Shown: positions 29,784 through 39,232, counted from the first letter of the stretch. The stretch: DNA of 64,000 nucleotides from Thermoguttaceae bacterium (GCA_017405595.1 JAFRAC010000013.1:1-64000); one strand, 5' to 3'. The notes: a model not told the origin generated them from the letters alone. Numbers and translations: made by a program.

Positions 29784-30782
29784 TTAGGGAAGACGCATCC
29801 CCAAAGTGAGGTTGTTTTCCCGCAGTTTGGTTTTGACTTCGTCGAGCGAGGTGCTGCCGAAATTGCGCAGGTTCATCAGCTCGTCCTCGGTGCGGACCAC
29901 CAGGTCGCGGATCGTCTTGACCCCGTCGGAATCGAGACTGTTCGTCGCGCGGACCGAAAGGTTGAGCGCGCTGAGCGGACGCGAAAGGAGTTCTTCGAGG
30001 AAAGGATCGCTGGCGCCGGTACGGGGCGCGGCTCCCTTCGAGAAGACCGCGGAACCGAGATTGGTATCCTGGATGAACGGATTGAGGTGCTTGCGCAAAA
30101 TTTTGGCGGCTTCGACAAGCGCCCAGTTCGGCTCGATCGAACCGTCGGTCCAGAGTTTGAGGACGAGCCGGTCGTAGGTCGTCTTCTGGCCGACACGGGT
30201 CGGCTCGATGATATACTGGACCCGAAGAACCGGACTGTACGAAGCGTCGAGCGGAATGGATCCGCGGTCTTCGTTCCGGTCGCGGTTGAGCATCGCGTCG
30301 GCAACCGGGACATAACCCCGCCCGCTTTCGACGACGAGCTCGACTTCGAACCTCACGTTGTCGGTCAGGGTGGCAATGTGAAGTTCGGGATTGATGATTT
30401 CAACACCCATATCGAGAACGATATCGCCGGCTTTGATTTCGCCCTTTTCGTTCGTTTCGATGCGGATGACATGCTGAGGCCGGTCGTCGGTAACTTTGAC
30501 GATGACCGACTTGATATTGAGCACGATTTCGGTAACGTCTTCCAGAACGCCCGGAATCGTCGAAAATTCGGAAGGAACAACGTGACCGCCTTCGGTGCGG
30601 ATTTTCATCGAGGTGATCGCACTCCCCTCGAGACTCGAAAGGAGTACCCGGCGAAGGCTGTTGCCGACGGTAATCCCGAACCCCTGCTCGAAAGGTTCGA
30701 CGACGAATTCACCGTACGTGGGGGTAAGCTCGCGGACAGCGACCTTACTCGGTAATTCCATTCCTCTCCAGTTAATTCTCAT
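29784..30782 (-). CDS. rpoA: RNA polymerase alpha subunit
   Basis: 332 residues with an N-terminal dimerisation domain (MRINWRGMELPSKV, YGEFVVEPFEQGFGITVGNSLRRVLLSSL) and a C-terminal domain with the helix-hairpin-helix NLRNFGSTSLDEVKTKL that contacts UP elements and activators. Length and both domains are normal. It lies in the alpha-operon order rpsM-rpsK-rpsD-rpoA-rplQ. Confidence 0.97.
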   Translation of the reverse strand: MRINWRGMELPSKVAVRELTPTYGEFVVEPFEQGFGITVGNSLRRVLLSSLEGSAITSMKIRTEGGHVVPSEFSTIPGVLEDVTEIVLNIKSVIVKVTDDRPQHVIRIETNEKGEIKAGDIVLDMGVEIINPELHIATLTDNVRFEVELVVESGRGYVPVADAMLNRDRNEDRGSIPLDASYSPVLRVQYIIEPTRVGQKTTYDRLVLKLWTDGSIEPNWALVEAAKILRKHLNPFIQDTNLGSAVFSKGAAPRTGASDPFLEELLSRPLSALNLSVRATNSLDSDGVKTIRDLVVRTEDELMNLRNFGSTSLDEVKTKLRENNLTLGMRLP

Positions 30783-30851
30783 CTTTCAACTCCGCGAAAA
30801 AAGTTAGCCATTCTGTAAAGCAACCCGAACACAGCGCCGGCAAAGGCGGGG

Positions 30852-31505
30852 TTACTTCGAGCAGAGCTCGACAATCAGCTGAGGCTGGAAAGGAGCGGAC
30901 TCGCCGCGCGCGTCGACCGGAACGGCGACATCGTCGGCTTCGGGCAGACGCAGAACGGTACCGCTCGGAACTTCGTTTTCGGATTTGGCAAGGTAGTCGG
31001 GGACTTCGTTGCGGGCTTCCAGAACGGCGAGCTTGACCGCTTCGAGACTCGATTTCCGGTTCTTGACCGAGATGACATCGCCCTGGCGGACCAGGTAGCT
31101 GGGGATATCGACGCGGTTGCCGTTGACCAGAATGTGGCCGTGCGCGACGATCTGACGCGCCTGGGCCCGGCTGCAGGCGAAACCGAGACGGTAAACGATG
31201 TTGTCGAGACGGCGTTCCAGGATCGACATCAGGACCTTCCCGGTGTTCCCCTTGGCGACTTCGGCCATCCGATAATACTTGCGGAACTGCTTTTCGAGCA
31301 CTCCGTAGAAAGTCTTGACCTTCTGCTTTTCGCGAAGGTGAATGCCGTATTCGGTCTGCTTGCCGCGCTTCATGCCGTGCATGCCCGGCGCGAACGCCCG
31401 GCGGTTCATGGCACAATGTTCGCTTTCGCAGCGGGCACCTTTAAGCATGAGCTTAACCCCTTCACGACGACATTTTTTACAGACAGCACCCGTTTCTCGA
31501 GCCAT
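30852..31505 (-). CDS. rpsD: 30S ribosomal protein S4 (zinc-binding form)
   Basis: Primary 16S rRNA-binding protein, 217 residues. The N-terminus carries four Cys (C9, C12, C26, C31), marking the zinc-containing S4 type. The S4 RNA-binding domain is in RLDNIVYRLGFACSRAQARQIV. A C-terminal extension holds about 20 residues beyond the usual end. A GC hairpin (31593-31611) separates it from rpsK. Confidence 0.96.
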   Translation of the reverse strand: MARETGAVCKKCRREGVKLMLKGARCESEHCAMNRRAFAPGMHGMKRGKQTEYGIHLREKQKVKTFYGVLEKQFRKYYRMAEVAKGNTGKVLMSILERRLDNIVYRLGFACSRAQARQIVAHGHILVNGNRVDIPSYLVRQGDVISVKNRKSSLEAVKLAVLEARNEVPDYLAKSENEVPSGTVLRLPEADDVAVPVDARGESAPFQPQLIVELCSK

Positions 31506-31592
31506 AATGAAATCACTCCAAACCGTGATATTTTAAACGTTATTTGTTCTAGTTTTCTGCGAGTATGAAGACCGCACAGCACCGAAACCGCA

Positions 31593-31611
31593 CCCCCCGC
31601 TGCGGCGGGGG
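31593..31611. other. GC hairpin between rpsK and rpsD
   Basis: 7-bp stem cccccgc/gcggggg, loop tgcg, in the 116-base gap. No T-tract follows on the minus strand, so it is more likely a processing or S4-autoregulation element than a terminator. Confidence 0.35.
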
Positions 31612-31621
31612 CCGGGAAATT

Positions 31622-32008
31622 TCAGACGCGGCGGCGTTTCGGAGGACGGCAGCCGTTATGCGGCAGGGGGGTAACGTCTTCGATCGTCTTGACGGTGAGA
31701 CCCGCCTGATGAAGCGCGGTGATCGCCATATCGCGGCCGCTTCCGGGACCCTTGACCTTGACATCGAGTTCTTTCATCCCGAACTTCTTTGCCTTGTCGG
31801 CCGCCTGCTGCGCCGCCATCTGACCGGCGAAGGGGGTGCTCTTGCGGCTTCCCTTGAAGCCGGAGGTGCCCGCCGTCGCCCAGCAGAGGACGTTGCCCGC
31901 GTTGTCGGTGATCGTCACATTCGTGTTGTTGAAGGACACCTTGATGTGAGCGACGCCGCTCGCAACGCTTCTCTTGACCTTACGCTTTTTCGCAACAACT
32001 TTTGCCAC
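31622..32008 (-). CDS. rpsK: 30S ribosomal protein S11
   Basis: 128 residues, platform protein of the 30S subunit that lines the mRNA exit. Canonical segments are [21 protein letters not shown] and KSTPFAAQ-like [11 protein letters not shown], then CRPPKRRRV at the C-terminus. The start codon is GTG. It sits 80 bases after rpsM. Confidence 0.96.
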   Translation of the reverse strand: MAKVVAKKRKVKRSVASGVAHIKVSFNNTNVTITDNAGNVLCWATAGTSGFKGSRKSTPFAGQMAAQQAADKAKKFGMKELDVKVKGPGSGRDMAITALHQAGLTVKTIEDVTPLPHNGCRPPKRRRV

Positions 32009-32088
32009 GTTACTCTCTCTCCAAAATGATGTATGCGGTTCTTACCGAATTGATGCTCTGTGCAGACCCCAGACCGCCGTCTTCAGGA

Positions 32089-32472
32089 TTAACGGAGGTC
32101 TTTCACGCCCTTCTTCCCGGCGACCGTCTTCTTCGGGCCCTTGCGGGTGCGGGCGTTCGTCTTGGTGCGCTGACCGCGGACCGGCAGCCCCTTGCGGTGG
32201 CGGATCCCCCGATAACAGCCGATATCGCGAAGACGCGCGATATTCTGATTGACCTGACGGCGGAGCTGACCTTCGACGTTGTAGTCGTTGTCGAGAAGGA
32301 CGGCCAGTTTGGCGACGTCTTCTTCTTTGAGGTCCTTCGCGCGGGCCAGCGGATCGACGCCCGCCTTGCGGCAAAGTTCGGCGGCGATGTGAGGACCGAC
32401 GCCGTAGAGGTAGGTCAGCGAAATGACGGTCGGACGGTTGTTCGGAATGTCAACACCCAATAAACGAGGCAT
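32089..32472 (-). CDS. rpsM: 30S ribosomal protein S13
   Basis: 127 residues, head protein that contacts tRNA and L5. It begins [26 protein letters not shown], has the [22 protein letters not shown] core and a basic [12 protein letters not shown] tail. It lies just after rpmJ in the alpha operon. Confidence 0.97.
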   Translation of the reverse strand: MPRLLGVDIPNNRPTVISLTYLYGVGPHIAAELCRKAGVDPLARAKDLKEEDVAKLAVLLDNDYNVEGQLRRQVNQNIARLRDIGCYRGIRHRKGLPVRGQRTKTNARTRKGPKKTVAGKKGVKDLR

Positions 32473-32503
32473 GTATATCTCTCCCTAGGATCTGAGGTGA
32501 ATT

Positions 32504-32617
32504 TCAGCCTTGACGCTGCTTGTGACGCGGATTATTGCAGATCACGTAGACCTTGCCATTCCGTTTGACCACTTTGCAGTTTTCGCAAATACGCTTAACG
32601 CTTGCTCGGACTTTCAT
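32504..32617 (-). CDS. rpmJ: 50S ribosomal protein L36
   Basis: A 37-residue gene found by translating the gap between rpsM and map: it begins [14 protein letters not shown] and ends NPRHKQRQG. Three Cys and one His (C11, C14, C27, H32) form the L36 zinc site. It is preceded on the minus strand by a promoter with a perfect TATAAT, and infA, which usually precedes it, is missing. Confidence 0.95.
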   Translation of the reverse strand: MKVRASVKRICENCKVVKRNGKVYVICNNPRHKQRQG

Positions 32618-32714
32618 GACAGCACACTCTTGTAATTCTGATAAATCTGCGGTTCTGCCGGCCGGGGCAGACAGAATAACGCTATCCCGGCCAATAGAAA
32701 AAATCTCTTTGGAA

Positions 32715-32742
32715 ATTATACAGAAGGTTTTTCTTCCTACAA
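32715..32742 (-). promoter_or_regulatory. Internal promoter before rpmJ
   Basis: Minus strand: -35 TTGTAG, 16-bp spacer, -10 TATAAT, about 100 bases before rpmJ, inside the AT-rich gap after map. It would drive rpmJ-rpsM-rpsK-rpsD-rpoA-rplQ separately from the S10/spc genes. Confidence 0.65.
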
Positions 32743-32760
32743 GGGGGCAGAAAAACCGAT

Positions 32761-32794
32761 AATTTCATGAAATTTTAAGAAATTTCTTAAAATT
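32761..32794. repeat. AT-rich palindromes between map and rpmJ
   Basis: A perfect 24-bp palindrome (two 12-base halves, aattttaagaaa and its complement) at 32771-32794 overlaps a 14-bp palindrome aatttcatgaaatt at 32761-32774. It lies upstream of the rpmJ promoter; it could be an operator or a cruciform-forming spacer. Confidence 0.6.
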
Positions 32795-32822
32795 GCCTGT
32801 TTTTTCGGCGGTTTTTCGGAGG

Positions 32823-33650
32823 CTACTTCCCCTGATAGCGGTCGAAAAATCTCTTGACCGCAGCTTCCTCTTCGTCGTTCTGGGGCGGACCGGTCAGAAC
32901 ATAGGGGCCGGTCGAAAGGATGCCGACCGAATGTTCGATGTGGGCGCTCCGCTTTTTGTCGGCGGTGACGATCTCCCAGCCGTCGCGCCCTTCCGCAACC
33001 CGCTTGGTGCCGGCGTTGACCATCGGTTCGATGGCAATGACGACGCCGGGGCGGATTTTGAAGTCGCCGTAACGAAGGAAACTGCTGTAAACGTAGTTGG
33101 GAACCTGGGGCTCCTCGTGCATTTGGCGGCCGATTCCGTGGCCGACAAAGACCTCTACAACCGAAAAACCGTCTTTCTTTACACGGCGTTCCATCTGCCC
33201 GGCCACGTCGCTCCAGAGTTTGGCGGTCTTGAGCTTTTCGATCGCCAGCATGAGCGCGGCCCGGGTCGTGTCGACAAGTTTTTTGGATTCTTCGTCGACC
33301 GTGCCGACCAGGTAGGTATCGGCGGCGTCGCCGCACCAGCCGTCGATTTTACAGCCGGTATCGACGCTGACGATATCCCCTTCCTGAATGACACGGTCCG
33401 AAGGGATGGCGTGGACAACCTGCTCGTTGATCGAAACGCAGGTCGCCGCCGGATAGGGGAACCGGCGCCCGTGAACCCCCTTGAAGCAGGGAACCGCCCG
33501 GTTGGCGGCAAAGAGCTTGTCGACTTCGGCGTCGAGCTCTTTGGTCGTCATCCCGGGACGGATGATCTCGGAAACCAGACGGTGCGCCGACCAGACCAAA
33601 AGGCCCGCCGTGCGCATCCTGCGGATTTCCTGTTCGGTCTTTAAAGGCAT
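32823..33650 (-). CDS. map: Type I methionine aminopeptidase
   Basis: Removes the initiator Met from nascent proteins; 275 residues from MPLKTEQEIRRMRTAG. Metal ligands are in VSVDTGCKIDGWCGDAADT (two Asp), GHGIGRQMHEEP (His), and IEPMV and HSVGIL-type segments (Glu). I rejected the longer frame to 33725 because it runs into adk. It starts 4 bases after the adk stop, so the two are coupled. Confidence 0.95.
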   Translation of the reverse strand: MPLKTEQEIRRMRTAGLLVWSAHRLVSEIIRPGMTTKELDAEVDKLFAANRAVPCFKGVHGRRFPYPAATCVSINEQVVHAIPSDRVIQEGDIVSVDTGCKIDGWCGDAADTYLVGTVDEESKKLVDTTRAALMLAIEKLKTAKLWSDVAGQMERRVKKDGFSVVEVFVGHGIGRQMHEEPQVPNYVYSSFLRYGDFKIRPGVVIAIEPMVNAGTKRVAEGRDGWEIVTADKKRSAHIEHSVGILSTGPYVLTGPPQNDEEEAAVKRFFDRYQGK

Positions 33651-33654
33651 TGCC

Positions 33655-34224
33655 TCAGCTCTCTTGACAGGCGTCCAATACCGCCGAGACCCGGGCAAAC
33701 CCCTCTTCGATGGTTCCGGTACCATCGACCGATTTCAGAATCCCCGCCTTCTGATAGTACCCGATGAGCGGTTCGGTCTGCTCGCGGTACGAGACCAGGC
33801 GCTGACGAATCACTTCGGGCTTATCGTCGGCGCGGCCGCGCGCCGCCAGACGGGTGAAAAGGATCTCTTCGGGAACCTGCAGTTCCAGGACGACATCGAG
33901 CTTCGTTCCCTGGGCGGCAAGCGCCTTGTCGAGTTCTTCGGCCTGAACCACGGTGCGCGGGAATCCGTCGAAGAGGAAGCCGCGGTCCGAGTCGGGCTGG
34001 GAGATCCGTTCCTTGATGATCGCGATGATGACATCGTCGGGAACCAGTTTCCCCGCCGACATGTACTCTTCGGCTTTCAGGCCGACCGGAGTCTTGGCGT
34101 CGCGCGCGGCGCGGAGCATATCGCCGGTCGAAAGGTGAAGCAGGTTGTACTTCTTCACGATCAGTTCGGCCTGGGTTCCCTTACCGGCGCCCGGAGGTCC
34201 GACGAAGACGACTTTCATTCCCAT
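33655..34224 (-). CDS. adk: Adenylate kinase
   Basis: Interconverts AMP, ADP and ATP; 189 residues, the short form without a zinc lid. The P-loop is GPPGAGKGTQAE, the AMP site is STGDMLR, and FDGFPRTVVQAEELD and RLAARGRADD mark the lid arm. The ATG at 34224 has AAAGGA 7 bases upstream; a second ATG lies two codons on. It sits between secY and map as in many spc operons. Confidence 0.96.
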   Translation of the reverse strand: MGMKVVFVGPPGAGKGTQAELIVKKYNLLHLSTGDMLRAARDAKTPVGLKAEEYMSAGKLVPDDVIIAIIKERISQPDSDRGFLFDGFPRTVVQAEELDKALAAQGTKLDVVLELQVPEEILFTRLAARGRADDKPEVIRQRLVSYREQTEPLIGYYQKAGILKSVDGTGTIEEGFARVSAVLDACQES

Positions 34225-34293
34225 GATGAAATCCTTTGCTTTTCTATGCCGAAAGCGCGCCGGCAAGCGCGGCGCGGCGTTTGGGGCAAACGG

Positions 34294-35670
34294 TTATTTT
34301 TCGATGATTCCCTTGTAGTTGCGCATGATCAGGTGGCTGTCGATCTTGTCGACCAGGTCGATGACCACGCTGACCGCGATCAGAAGGCTCGTTCCGCCGA
34401 AGAAACCGGCGATCCGGTAATCGACGTGGAGCATCGCCATGATGATCGTCGGCACGATGGCGATGATCGCCAGGAAGCCCGCCCCGACATAGGTGATGCG
34501 GAGCATGACCTTTTCGAGGTAGTTGGCGGTGCTGCTCCCCGGACGGTATCCCTGAATGAATGTGCCGTGGTTCTTCAAGTTGTCGGCCATATCTTTCGGG
34601 TTGAAGGTGACCGCGGTCCAGAAGTAGCAGAAGAAGTAGATCAGGATAATCTCCATCACCACGTAGGTGAACGAAGATTCGCGGTTAAAGACTCCGTTGA
34701 GTGCCGAGGAGATTTTCCCCATGACCGTGGTGGGATCGGTCCAGTGCTGGACCATGTAGGCGACCAGGAACTGGGGGAACATCAGAAGGCTGCTCGCGAA
34801 AATGATCGGCATCACGCCCGCCTGATTGACGCGGAGCGGAAGATACTGGCGCGCGCCGCCGTAGACCTGCCGGCCGCGGACATGCTTGGCGCTCTGGGTC
34901 GGAATCCGGCGCTGCCCCTTCATGACGAAGACGACCGCCAGAACGACGAGGAAGAAGAGGAGGATCAGGATAGCGATCGTCTCGACGCCGAAATCGGTGC
35001 CGAGGGTCAGGCCGCCGTTCGACGAGGCCTTGTTCCAAAGATCGCGGAACGCCGCCGGAGCCCGGGCGAGAATCCCCGCCATGATCAGGAGGCTGATCCC
35101 GTTGCCGATGCCGTATTCATCGATCTGCTCGCCGAGCCACATCAGAAACGCGGTTCCGGTGGTCATGATCAGGACCGCCATGAAGAGCCACGAAAAACGG
35201 AGCCCGCCCGACGCGTTGATGCAGTTTTCGTAGAAGATGGGCTGCCCCGCCTGCGACTGGGCGTTGAGCGTCTGAATGTAGAGATAACTCTGGAGAATGC
35301 AGATGGCGATCGTCGCGTAACGGGTATACTCGTTGATCTTCTTCCGGCCGGTTTCCCCCTCTTTCTGGAGTTTTTCGAGCGGTTCCCACACCGTCGCCAG
35401 AAGCTGGAAGATAATCGAGGCGGAGATGTAGGGCATGATCCCCAGGCCGAAGATCGTCATCTGGTCGAGCTGCGTGCCGCTGAAGACCGCGACACGGTCG
35501 AGCAGTTCCGAGAAGTTGCTGCCGCTGACCAAACCCTGCAGCGCGTTGGCGTTGATCATCGGGAGCATGATGTTCCACCCGAGCCGGTAAACCGCCAGCA
35601 GACCCAGTGTGAGCAATATCTTTTTTCTCAACTCGGGAATCGAGAATATTGTCCGCAGTTTTTCAATCAT
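34294..35670 (-). CDS. secY: Protein translocase subunit SecY
   Basis: Channel subunit of the Sec translocon, 458 residues with ten transmembrane helices. Recognisable segments are LGIMPYISASIIFQLL (plug and TM2 area), TRYATIAICILQSYL, RRIPTQSAKHVRGRQVYGG and the C-terminal SHLIMRNYKGIIEK. It starts 118 bases after rplO; a hairpin lies between them. Confidence 0.97.
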   Translation of the reverse strand: MIEKLRTIFSIPELRKKILLTLGLLAVYRLGWNIMLPMINANALQGLVSGSNFSELLDRVAVFSGTQLDQMTIFGLGIMPYISASIIFQLLATVWEPLEKLQKEGETGRKKINEYTRYATIAICILQSYLYIQTLNAQSQAGQPIFYENCINASGGLRFSWLFMAVLIMTTGTAFLMWLGEQIDEYGIGNGISLLIMAGILARAPAAFRDLWNKASSNGGLTLGTDFGVETIAILILLFFLVVLAVVFVMKGQRRIPTQSAKHVRGRQVYGGARQYLPLRVNQAGVMPIIFASSLLMFPQFLVAYMVQHWTDPTTVMGKISSALNGVFNRESSFTYVVMEIILIYFFCYFWTAVTFNPKDMADNLKNHGTFIQGYRPGSSTANYLEKVMLRITYVGAGFLAIIAIVPTIIMAMLHVDYRIAGFFGGTSLLIAVSVVIDLVDKIDSHLIMRNYKGIIEK

Positions 35671-35708
35671 CGGAGACTAGCCTCTCTTAACAATCATTGT
35701 CATAAATG

Positions 35709-35738
35709 AGAAAACAGCAGTCCTACGAAAGACTGCTG
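35709..35738 (-). terminator. Hairpin between rplO and secY
   Basis: Minus strand: perfect 8-bp stem CAGCAGTC/GACTGCTG, 8-base loop, followed by TTTTCTCATTT. It looks like an attenuating terminator within the ribosomal operon that could lower secY expression relative to ribosomal proteins. Confidence 0.6.
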
Positions 35739-35788
35739 ATTCTCTCAAAAACGTCCTATCTATTTTATCGGGTTTAACATTCTCACGT

Positions 35789-36283
35789 TCAGTCGGCCTT
35801 TTTCGGCTTCATCTTGTTTTTGACGACCGGCTTTTTGCGGGGGAGAACCTCAACCGAACCGCCGGCCTTTTCGATCGCTTCCTGGGCGCCTTTGCTGAAA
35901 GCGTGTGCTTTCACGGTAAGGGCTTTGTCGATTTCGCTGCCGATCACCTTCACGTATTCGGAAGCGCGGTCGACCAGGCGGAGCTGCTTCAGAAGGTCGG
36001 GAGTGATCGCTTCCGAACCGTCGAACTTGGCGGCAAGGGTCGTCAGAGTGATGCTTTCGACGACATCGGCAAAGCGCTTGTTGTTGAAACCGCGTTTCGG
36101 AACGCGGCGCGCCAGAGGCATCTGGCCCCCTTCGAACGCGGCCGACATCGAGAAGCCCGCGCGGGACCCCTGACCGTTCATGCCGCGCGCCGCGGTTTTG
36201 CCGTAACCGGAACCGTTTCCGCGACCGACGCGTTTCTTCCCCTTGTTTTTATTGATCTCTTTATTTACAGCGGTGATATCCAT
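35789..36283 (-). CDS. rplO: 50S ribosomal protein L15
   Basis: 164 residues. The N-terminus KKRVGRGNGSGYGKTAARGMNGQGSRAG is the L15 signature, and RRVPKRGFNN follows. The ATG overlaps the last base of the rpsE stop codon, so rpmD (L30), which usually lies here, is absent. I start at MDITAVNK; the longer frame is within rpsE. Confidence 0.96.
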   Translation of the reverse strand: MDITAVNKEINKNKGKKRVGRGNGSGYGKTAARGMNGQGSRAGFSMSAAFEGGQMPLARRVPKRGFNNKRFADVVESITLTTLAAKFDGSEAITPDLLKQLRLVDRASEYVKVIGSEIDKALTVKAHAFSKGAQEAIEKAGGSVEVLPRKKPVVKNKMKPKKAD

Positions 36284-36765
36284 TACAGTTCCACTCCTCT
36301 CAGTTTGGCGACTTCGCTTCGGGTGCGGAGACTTTCGAGAGCCGCAATCGTGGCTTTGACGAGGTTCGTCGGATTGGTGCTGCCGTAGCATTTGGTCAGA
36401 ATGTCGGAAATGCCGCACATTTCGCAGACATCACGGACCGCGGCGCCGGCGATGACCCCGGTACCGGGACGGGCGGGAATCAGGACGACCTTGGCGGAAC
36501 CGTAGGTGCCGATCACCTCGTGCGGAATCGTCGAACCGGCGAGGTTGATCTTCACGAGCTTGCGTTTGCCGTCCTGGACAGCCTTCTCGACGGAAGGAGG
36601 AACCTCTTTCGCCTTGCCATGGCCCCAGGCCACCCGCCCCTGACGGTCGCCCACGACCACCAGCGCCGAGAAGCTGAAACGACGGCCACCCTTGACAACC
36701 GCGGCGCAGCGTCGGATCTTCACCACTTTGTCATCCAATTCGCCCTGAATTCTCTCAGTTGACAT
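36283..36765 (-). CDS. rpsE: 30S ribosomal protein S5
   Basis: 160 residues; S5 acts in decoding fidelity. It contains RRCAAVVKGGRRFSFSALVVVGD, GHGKAKEVP and GVIAGAAVRDVCEMCGI. It is directly joined to rplO by a one-base stop/start overlap. Confidence 0.97.
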   Translation of the reverse strand: MSTERIQGELDDKVVKIRRCAAVVKGGRRFSFSALVVVGDRQGRVAWGHGKAKEVPPSVEKAVQDGKRKLVKINLAGSTIPHEVIGTYGSAKVVLIPARPGTGVIAGAAVRDVCEMCGISDILTKCYGSTNPTNLVKATIAALESLRTRSEVAKLRGVEL

Positions 36766-36846
36766 AACAACTCACTCTTATTGATTACGGTTAAATGAAT
36801 CTTTCTGTGTGATTTCCGCAGTCCGGGAAACGGTTACGCGGGAACG

Positions 36847-37287
36847 TTACTTCTTGGCGCCCTTTCCGCCCTTGGCCGGCTTTTCGGCTTTGGGTGCGGG
36901 GGCTTCCTCTCCGGCGGCGCCGATATCAAGACCGTTCTGACGGGCGGCGTCGGCAAGCGCCTTCACGCGGCCGTGATACTTGTGACCGCCGCGGTCGAAA
37001 CAGACCTGAGTCACACCGGCGGCCAGAGCGCGTTCGGCGACCATCTTGCCGACGATCTCGGCGGCGGCGACATTGCCGCCGTAAAGGTTCTGCGCTTTGA
37101 ACGATTTGTCCATCGTCGAGGCCGAAGCCAGCGTCTTGTGCTCGTTGTCGTCTATCACCTGGGCGTAGATATGCTTCGCGCTGCGGAAGACGGAAAGACG
37201 AGGCCGATTGGAATGGCGCTTGACAGCGTTGGTGACCCGGAATTTGCGGACCGTTCTCTGAATATTCAATCGCTTTTGCTTTCTCAC
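36847..37287 (-). CDS. rplR: 50S ribosomal protein L18 (GTG start, extended tail)
   Basis: 146 residues; binds 5S rRNA. The core has [18 protein letters not shown] and [30 protein letters not shown]. About 25 Ala/Pro/Lys-rich residues are added at the C-terminus. The first codon is GTG. A four-codon frame (ATG GTT AAG CCG TGA) overlaps it in another frame and ends on the same GTGA, so either translation is coupled to that mini-frame or the true ATG start has a one-base error. Confidence 0.94.
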   Translation of the reverse strand: MRKQKRLNIQRTVRKFRVTNAVKRHSNRPRLSVFRSAKHIYAQVIDDNEHKTLASASTMDKSFKAQNLYGGNVAAAEIVGKMVAERALAAGVTQVCFDRGGHKYHGRVKALADAARQNGLDIGAAGEEAPAPKAEKPAKGGKGAKK

Positions 37288-37349
37288 GGCTTAACCATTT
37301 TCCTTCGTTATAAATTCGTTCGTTCGTCTGGACGGAACAATTCTCTGTG

Positions 37350-37898
37350 TTACTTCTTACCGGCGGCCTTGTTCTCTTTGCGGCGGATCACTTCGCCCTC
37401 GTACTTCAGACCTTTGCCGAGGTAAGGTTCGGCTTTGCGGATCGCGCGGACATCGGCGGCAAACTGGCCGACGAGCTGCTTGTCGCAGCCTTCGATCGTG
37501 CAGTGCTGCTGGTCGGGGCAGGTCACCTTGAGCCCGGCGGGGATCTTCTTGTGGATTTCGTTGGCGAACCCGGCGCGGACCTGGAGGACATCCCCCGCCA
37601 GCGCCATCAGGTAGCCCGTTCCGAAGATTTCGAGCTTCTTGACGTAGCCCTGGGTCACGCCGATGACCATATTCTGAACCAGCGCGCGGTAAAGGCCATG
37701 CATCGCGTTGCCGGTGCGGGAAGCATCGACCTGCTCGCAGACGATCTGCTTGGCATCGGCATCGTACTTCAGCGCGACTTCCGGACGGTAGGACTGCTTC
37801 AATTCCCCTTTGGGACCTTTGACGGTGATTTCGCCGTCGGCGATCGTGACTGTGACACCGTCGGGAACAATAACAGGTTTCTTACCAATTCGAGACAT
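37350..37898 (-). CDS. rplF: 50S ribosomal protein L6
   Basis: 182 residues with the duplicated L6 fold. It begins MSRIGKKPVIVPDGVTV and ends with EPYLGKGLKYEGEVIRRKENKAAGKK, the typical GKGIRY-type motif in modified form. It lies between rpsH and rplR as in standard spc operons. Confidence 0.97.
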   Translation of the reverse strand: MSRIGKKPVIVPDGVTVTIADGEITVKGPKGELKQSYRPEVALKYDADAKQIVCEQVDASRTGNAMHGLYRALVQNMVIGVTQGYVKKLEIFGTGYLMALAGDVLQVRAGFANEIHKKIPAGLKVTCPDQQHCTIEGCDKQLVGQFAADVRAIRKAEPYLGKGLKYEGEVIRRKENKAAGKK

Positions 37899-37981
37899 GA
37901 CTAAACCTTATTGTTTTGCTGTGACTTAAAGTCGTTATCCTCTTGCAGTAATACGTTGACGCGCGCAGGGCGCGGGCCGGC

Positions 37982-38377
37982 TCACCAAACCTCGCAGATC
38001 ACTTCGCCGCCGACGTTGTTCTTGCGGGCTTCGCGGTCGCTCAGAACACCCTGATTGGTACTGAGGATCGAAATGCCGAACCCGTTGAGAACCGGACGGA
38101 GATCTTTCGGACCGCTGAAATAGCGGCGGCCCGGCTTGCTGACCTTCTGAATGTGCTGGATCACCCGCTCGCCCCGGGGGCCGTATTTCAGGAGGATGTT
38201 GATGGCCTTGAACTTGCCTTCTTCGACAACTTCGTAATCCCAGATGTAGCCTTCCCGCTTCAGAACATCGGCGATGCGCGCTTTGAGCTGGGAGTAAGGG
38301 ACTTTCACGACGTTGCGCTCCACCTTCAGGGCGTTGCGGACACGGGTCAGCATATCAGCGACAGGGTCTGAATACAT
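37982..38377 (-). CDS. rpsH: 30S ribosomal protein S8
   Basis: 131 residues; central-domain 16S rRNA binder and spc regulator in other bacteria. It begins MYSDPVADMLTRVRNAL and ends GISILSTNQGVLSDREARKNNVGGEVICEVW, all canonical. Confidence 0.97.
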   Translation of the reverse strand: MYSDPVADMLTRVRNALKVERNVVKVPYSQLKARIADVLKREGYIWDYEVVEEGKFKAINILLKYGPRGERVIQHIQKVSKPGRRYFSGPKDLRPVLNGFGISILSTNQGVLSDREARKNNVGGEVICEVW

Positions 38378-38402
38378 ATTTATTGCTCCTTATATCCTAA
38401 TA

Positions 38403-38588
38403 TTACCAACTCGCCTTTTTCACACCCGGGATAAGCCCCTGGTCCGCCAACTTCCGGAAGCAGATTCGGCAAATGCCGAACTTGCGGTAGACCGCGCGCG
38501 GACGGCCGCAGATCTTGCAGCGATTTTCGAGACGGGAACTGAATTTCGGAACCCGATTGGCTTTTGCGATTTTCGATTTGCTTGCCAT
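38403..38588 (-). CDS. rpsN: 30S ribosomal protein S14, type Z
   Basis: 61 residues, the short zinc-binding form. Two CxxC pairs are visible (CKICGRP and CRICFRK), and it ends [10 protein letters not shown]. Both ends match the family. Confidence 0.97.
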   Translation of the reverse strand: MASKSKIAKANRVPKFSSRLENRCKICGRPRAVYRKFGICRICFRKLADQGLIPGVKKASW

Positions 38589-38614
38589 TGTTTCTTGTTA
38601 CCTTCTTGCGTGTA

Positions 38615-39172
38615 TCAGTTGGCGGTTGATTCGTTTTTGAAAGGCATCCCAAAAGCGCGAAGCAGCTCGCGGGCTTCATCATCGCTTTCGACGTTGGTGA
38701 CAAAGGTGATGTTCATCCCCTGGCTTTTGGTGTATTTGTCGGGGTTCAGTTCGGGGAACACGAGCTGTTCGGAAAGCCCCAGATTGTAGTTCCCGTGGCT
38801 GTCGAAGCTCTTCGGGTTGAGCCCGCGGAAGTCGCGGACACGGGGAAGCACGATCGAGATCAGGCGATCCATGAACTCGTACATCCGGAAGCCGCGGAGC
38901 GTCACCTTGCAGCCGATCTGCATCCCTTCGCGGAGGCGGAAACCGGCGATGCTGCGGCGGGCGCTTGTCACGACCGGCTTCTGACCGGTAATCTGGGTGA
39001 GAACGTCGATCGCCTCTTCAAGATATTTTTTATCCTGGATGGCGCTGCCGACACCCATATTGACAACGATCTTCTCAAGCTTCGGAACGGTATGAACGTT
39101 CGTCTTCTTCAGCTTTTCGGTTAAATCGGACACGATCGTCTGATTGTATTTTTCCAAAAGTCTGGGCACCAT
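38615..39172 (-). CDS. rplE: 50S ribosomal protein L5
   Basis: 185 residues; 5S rRNA binder and contact with S13. It contains [40 protein letters not shown] and [22 protein letters not shown], the usual blocks. Confidence 0.97.
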   Translation of the reverse strand: MVPRLLEKYNQTIVSDLTEKLKKTNVHTVPKLEKIVVNMGVGSAIQDKKYLEEAIDVLTQITGQKPVVTSARRSIAGFRLREGMQIGCKVTLRGFRMYEFMDRLISIVLPRVRDFRGLNPKSFDSHGNYNLGLSEQLVFPELNPDKYTKSQGMNITFVTNVESDDEARELLRAFGMPFKNESTAN

Positions 39173-39232
39173 GGCCGTTTTCCTTTACTGTTACTGTTTG
39201 GGACTGATTCCTGCGAATTCTCTTGTGAAGCC

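Noticed and set aside
32618..32822. Possible infA between map and rpmJ
   Set aside because: The 205-base gap is AT-rich, contains stops in all frames, and shows no IF-1 sequence in translation.
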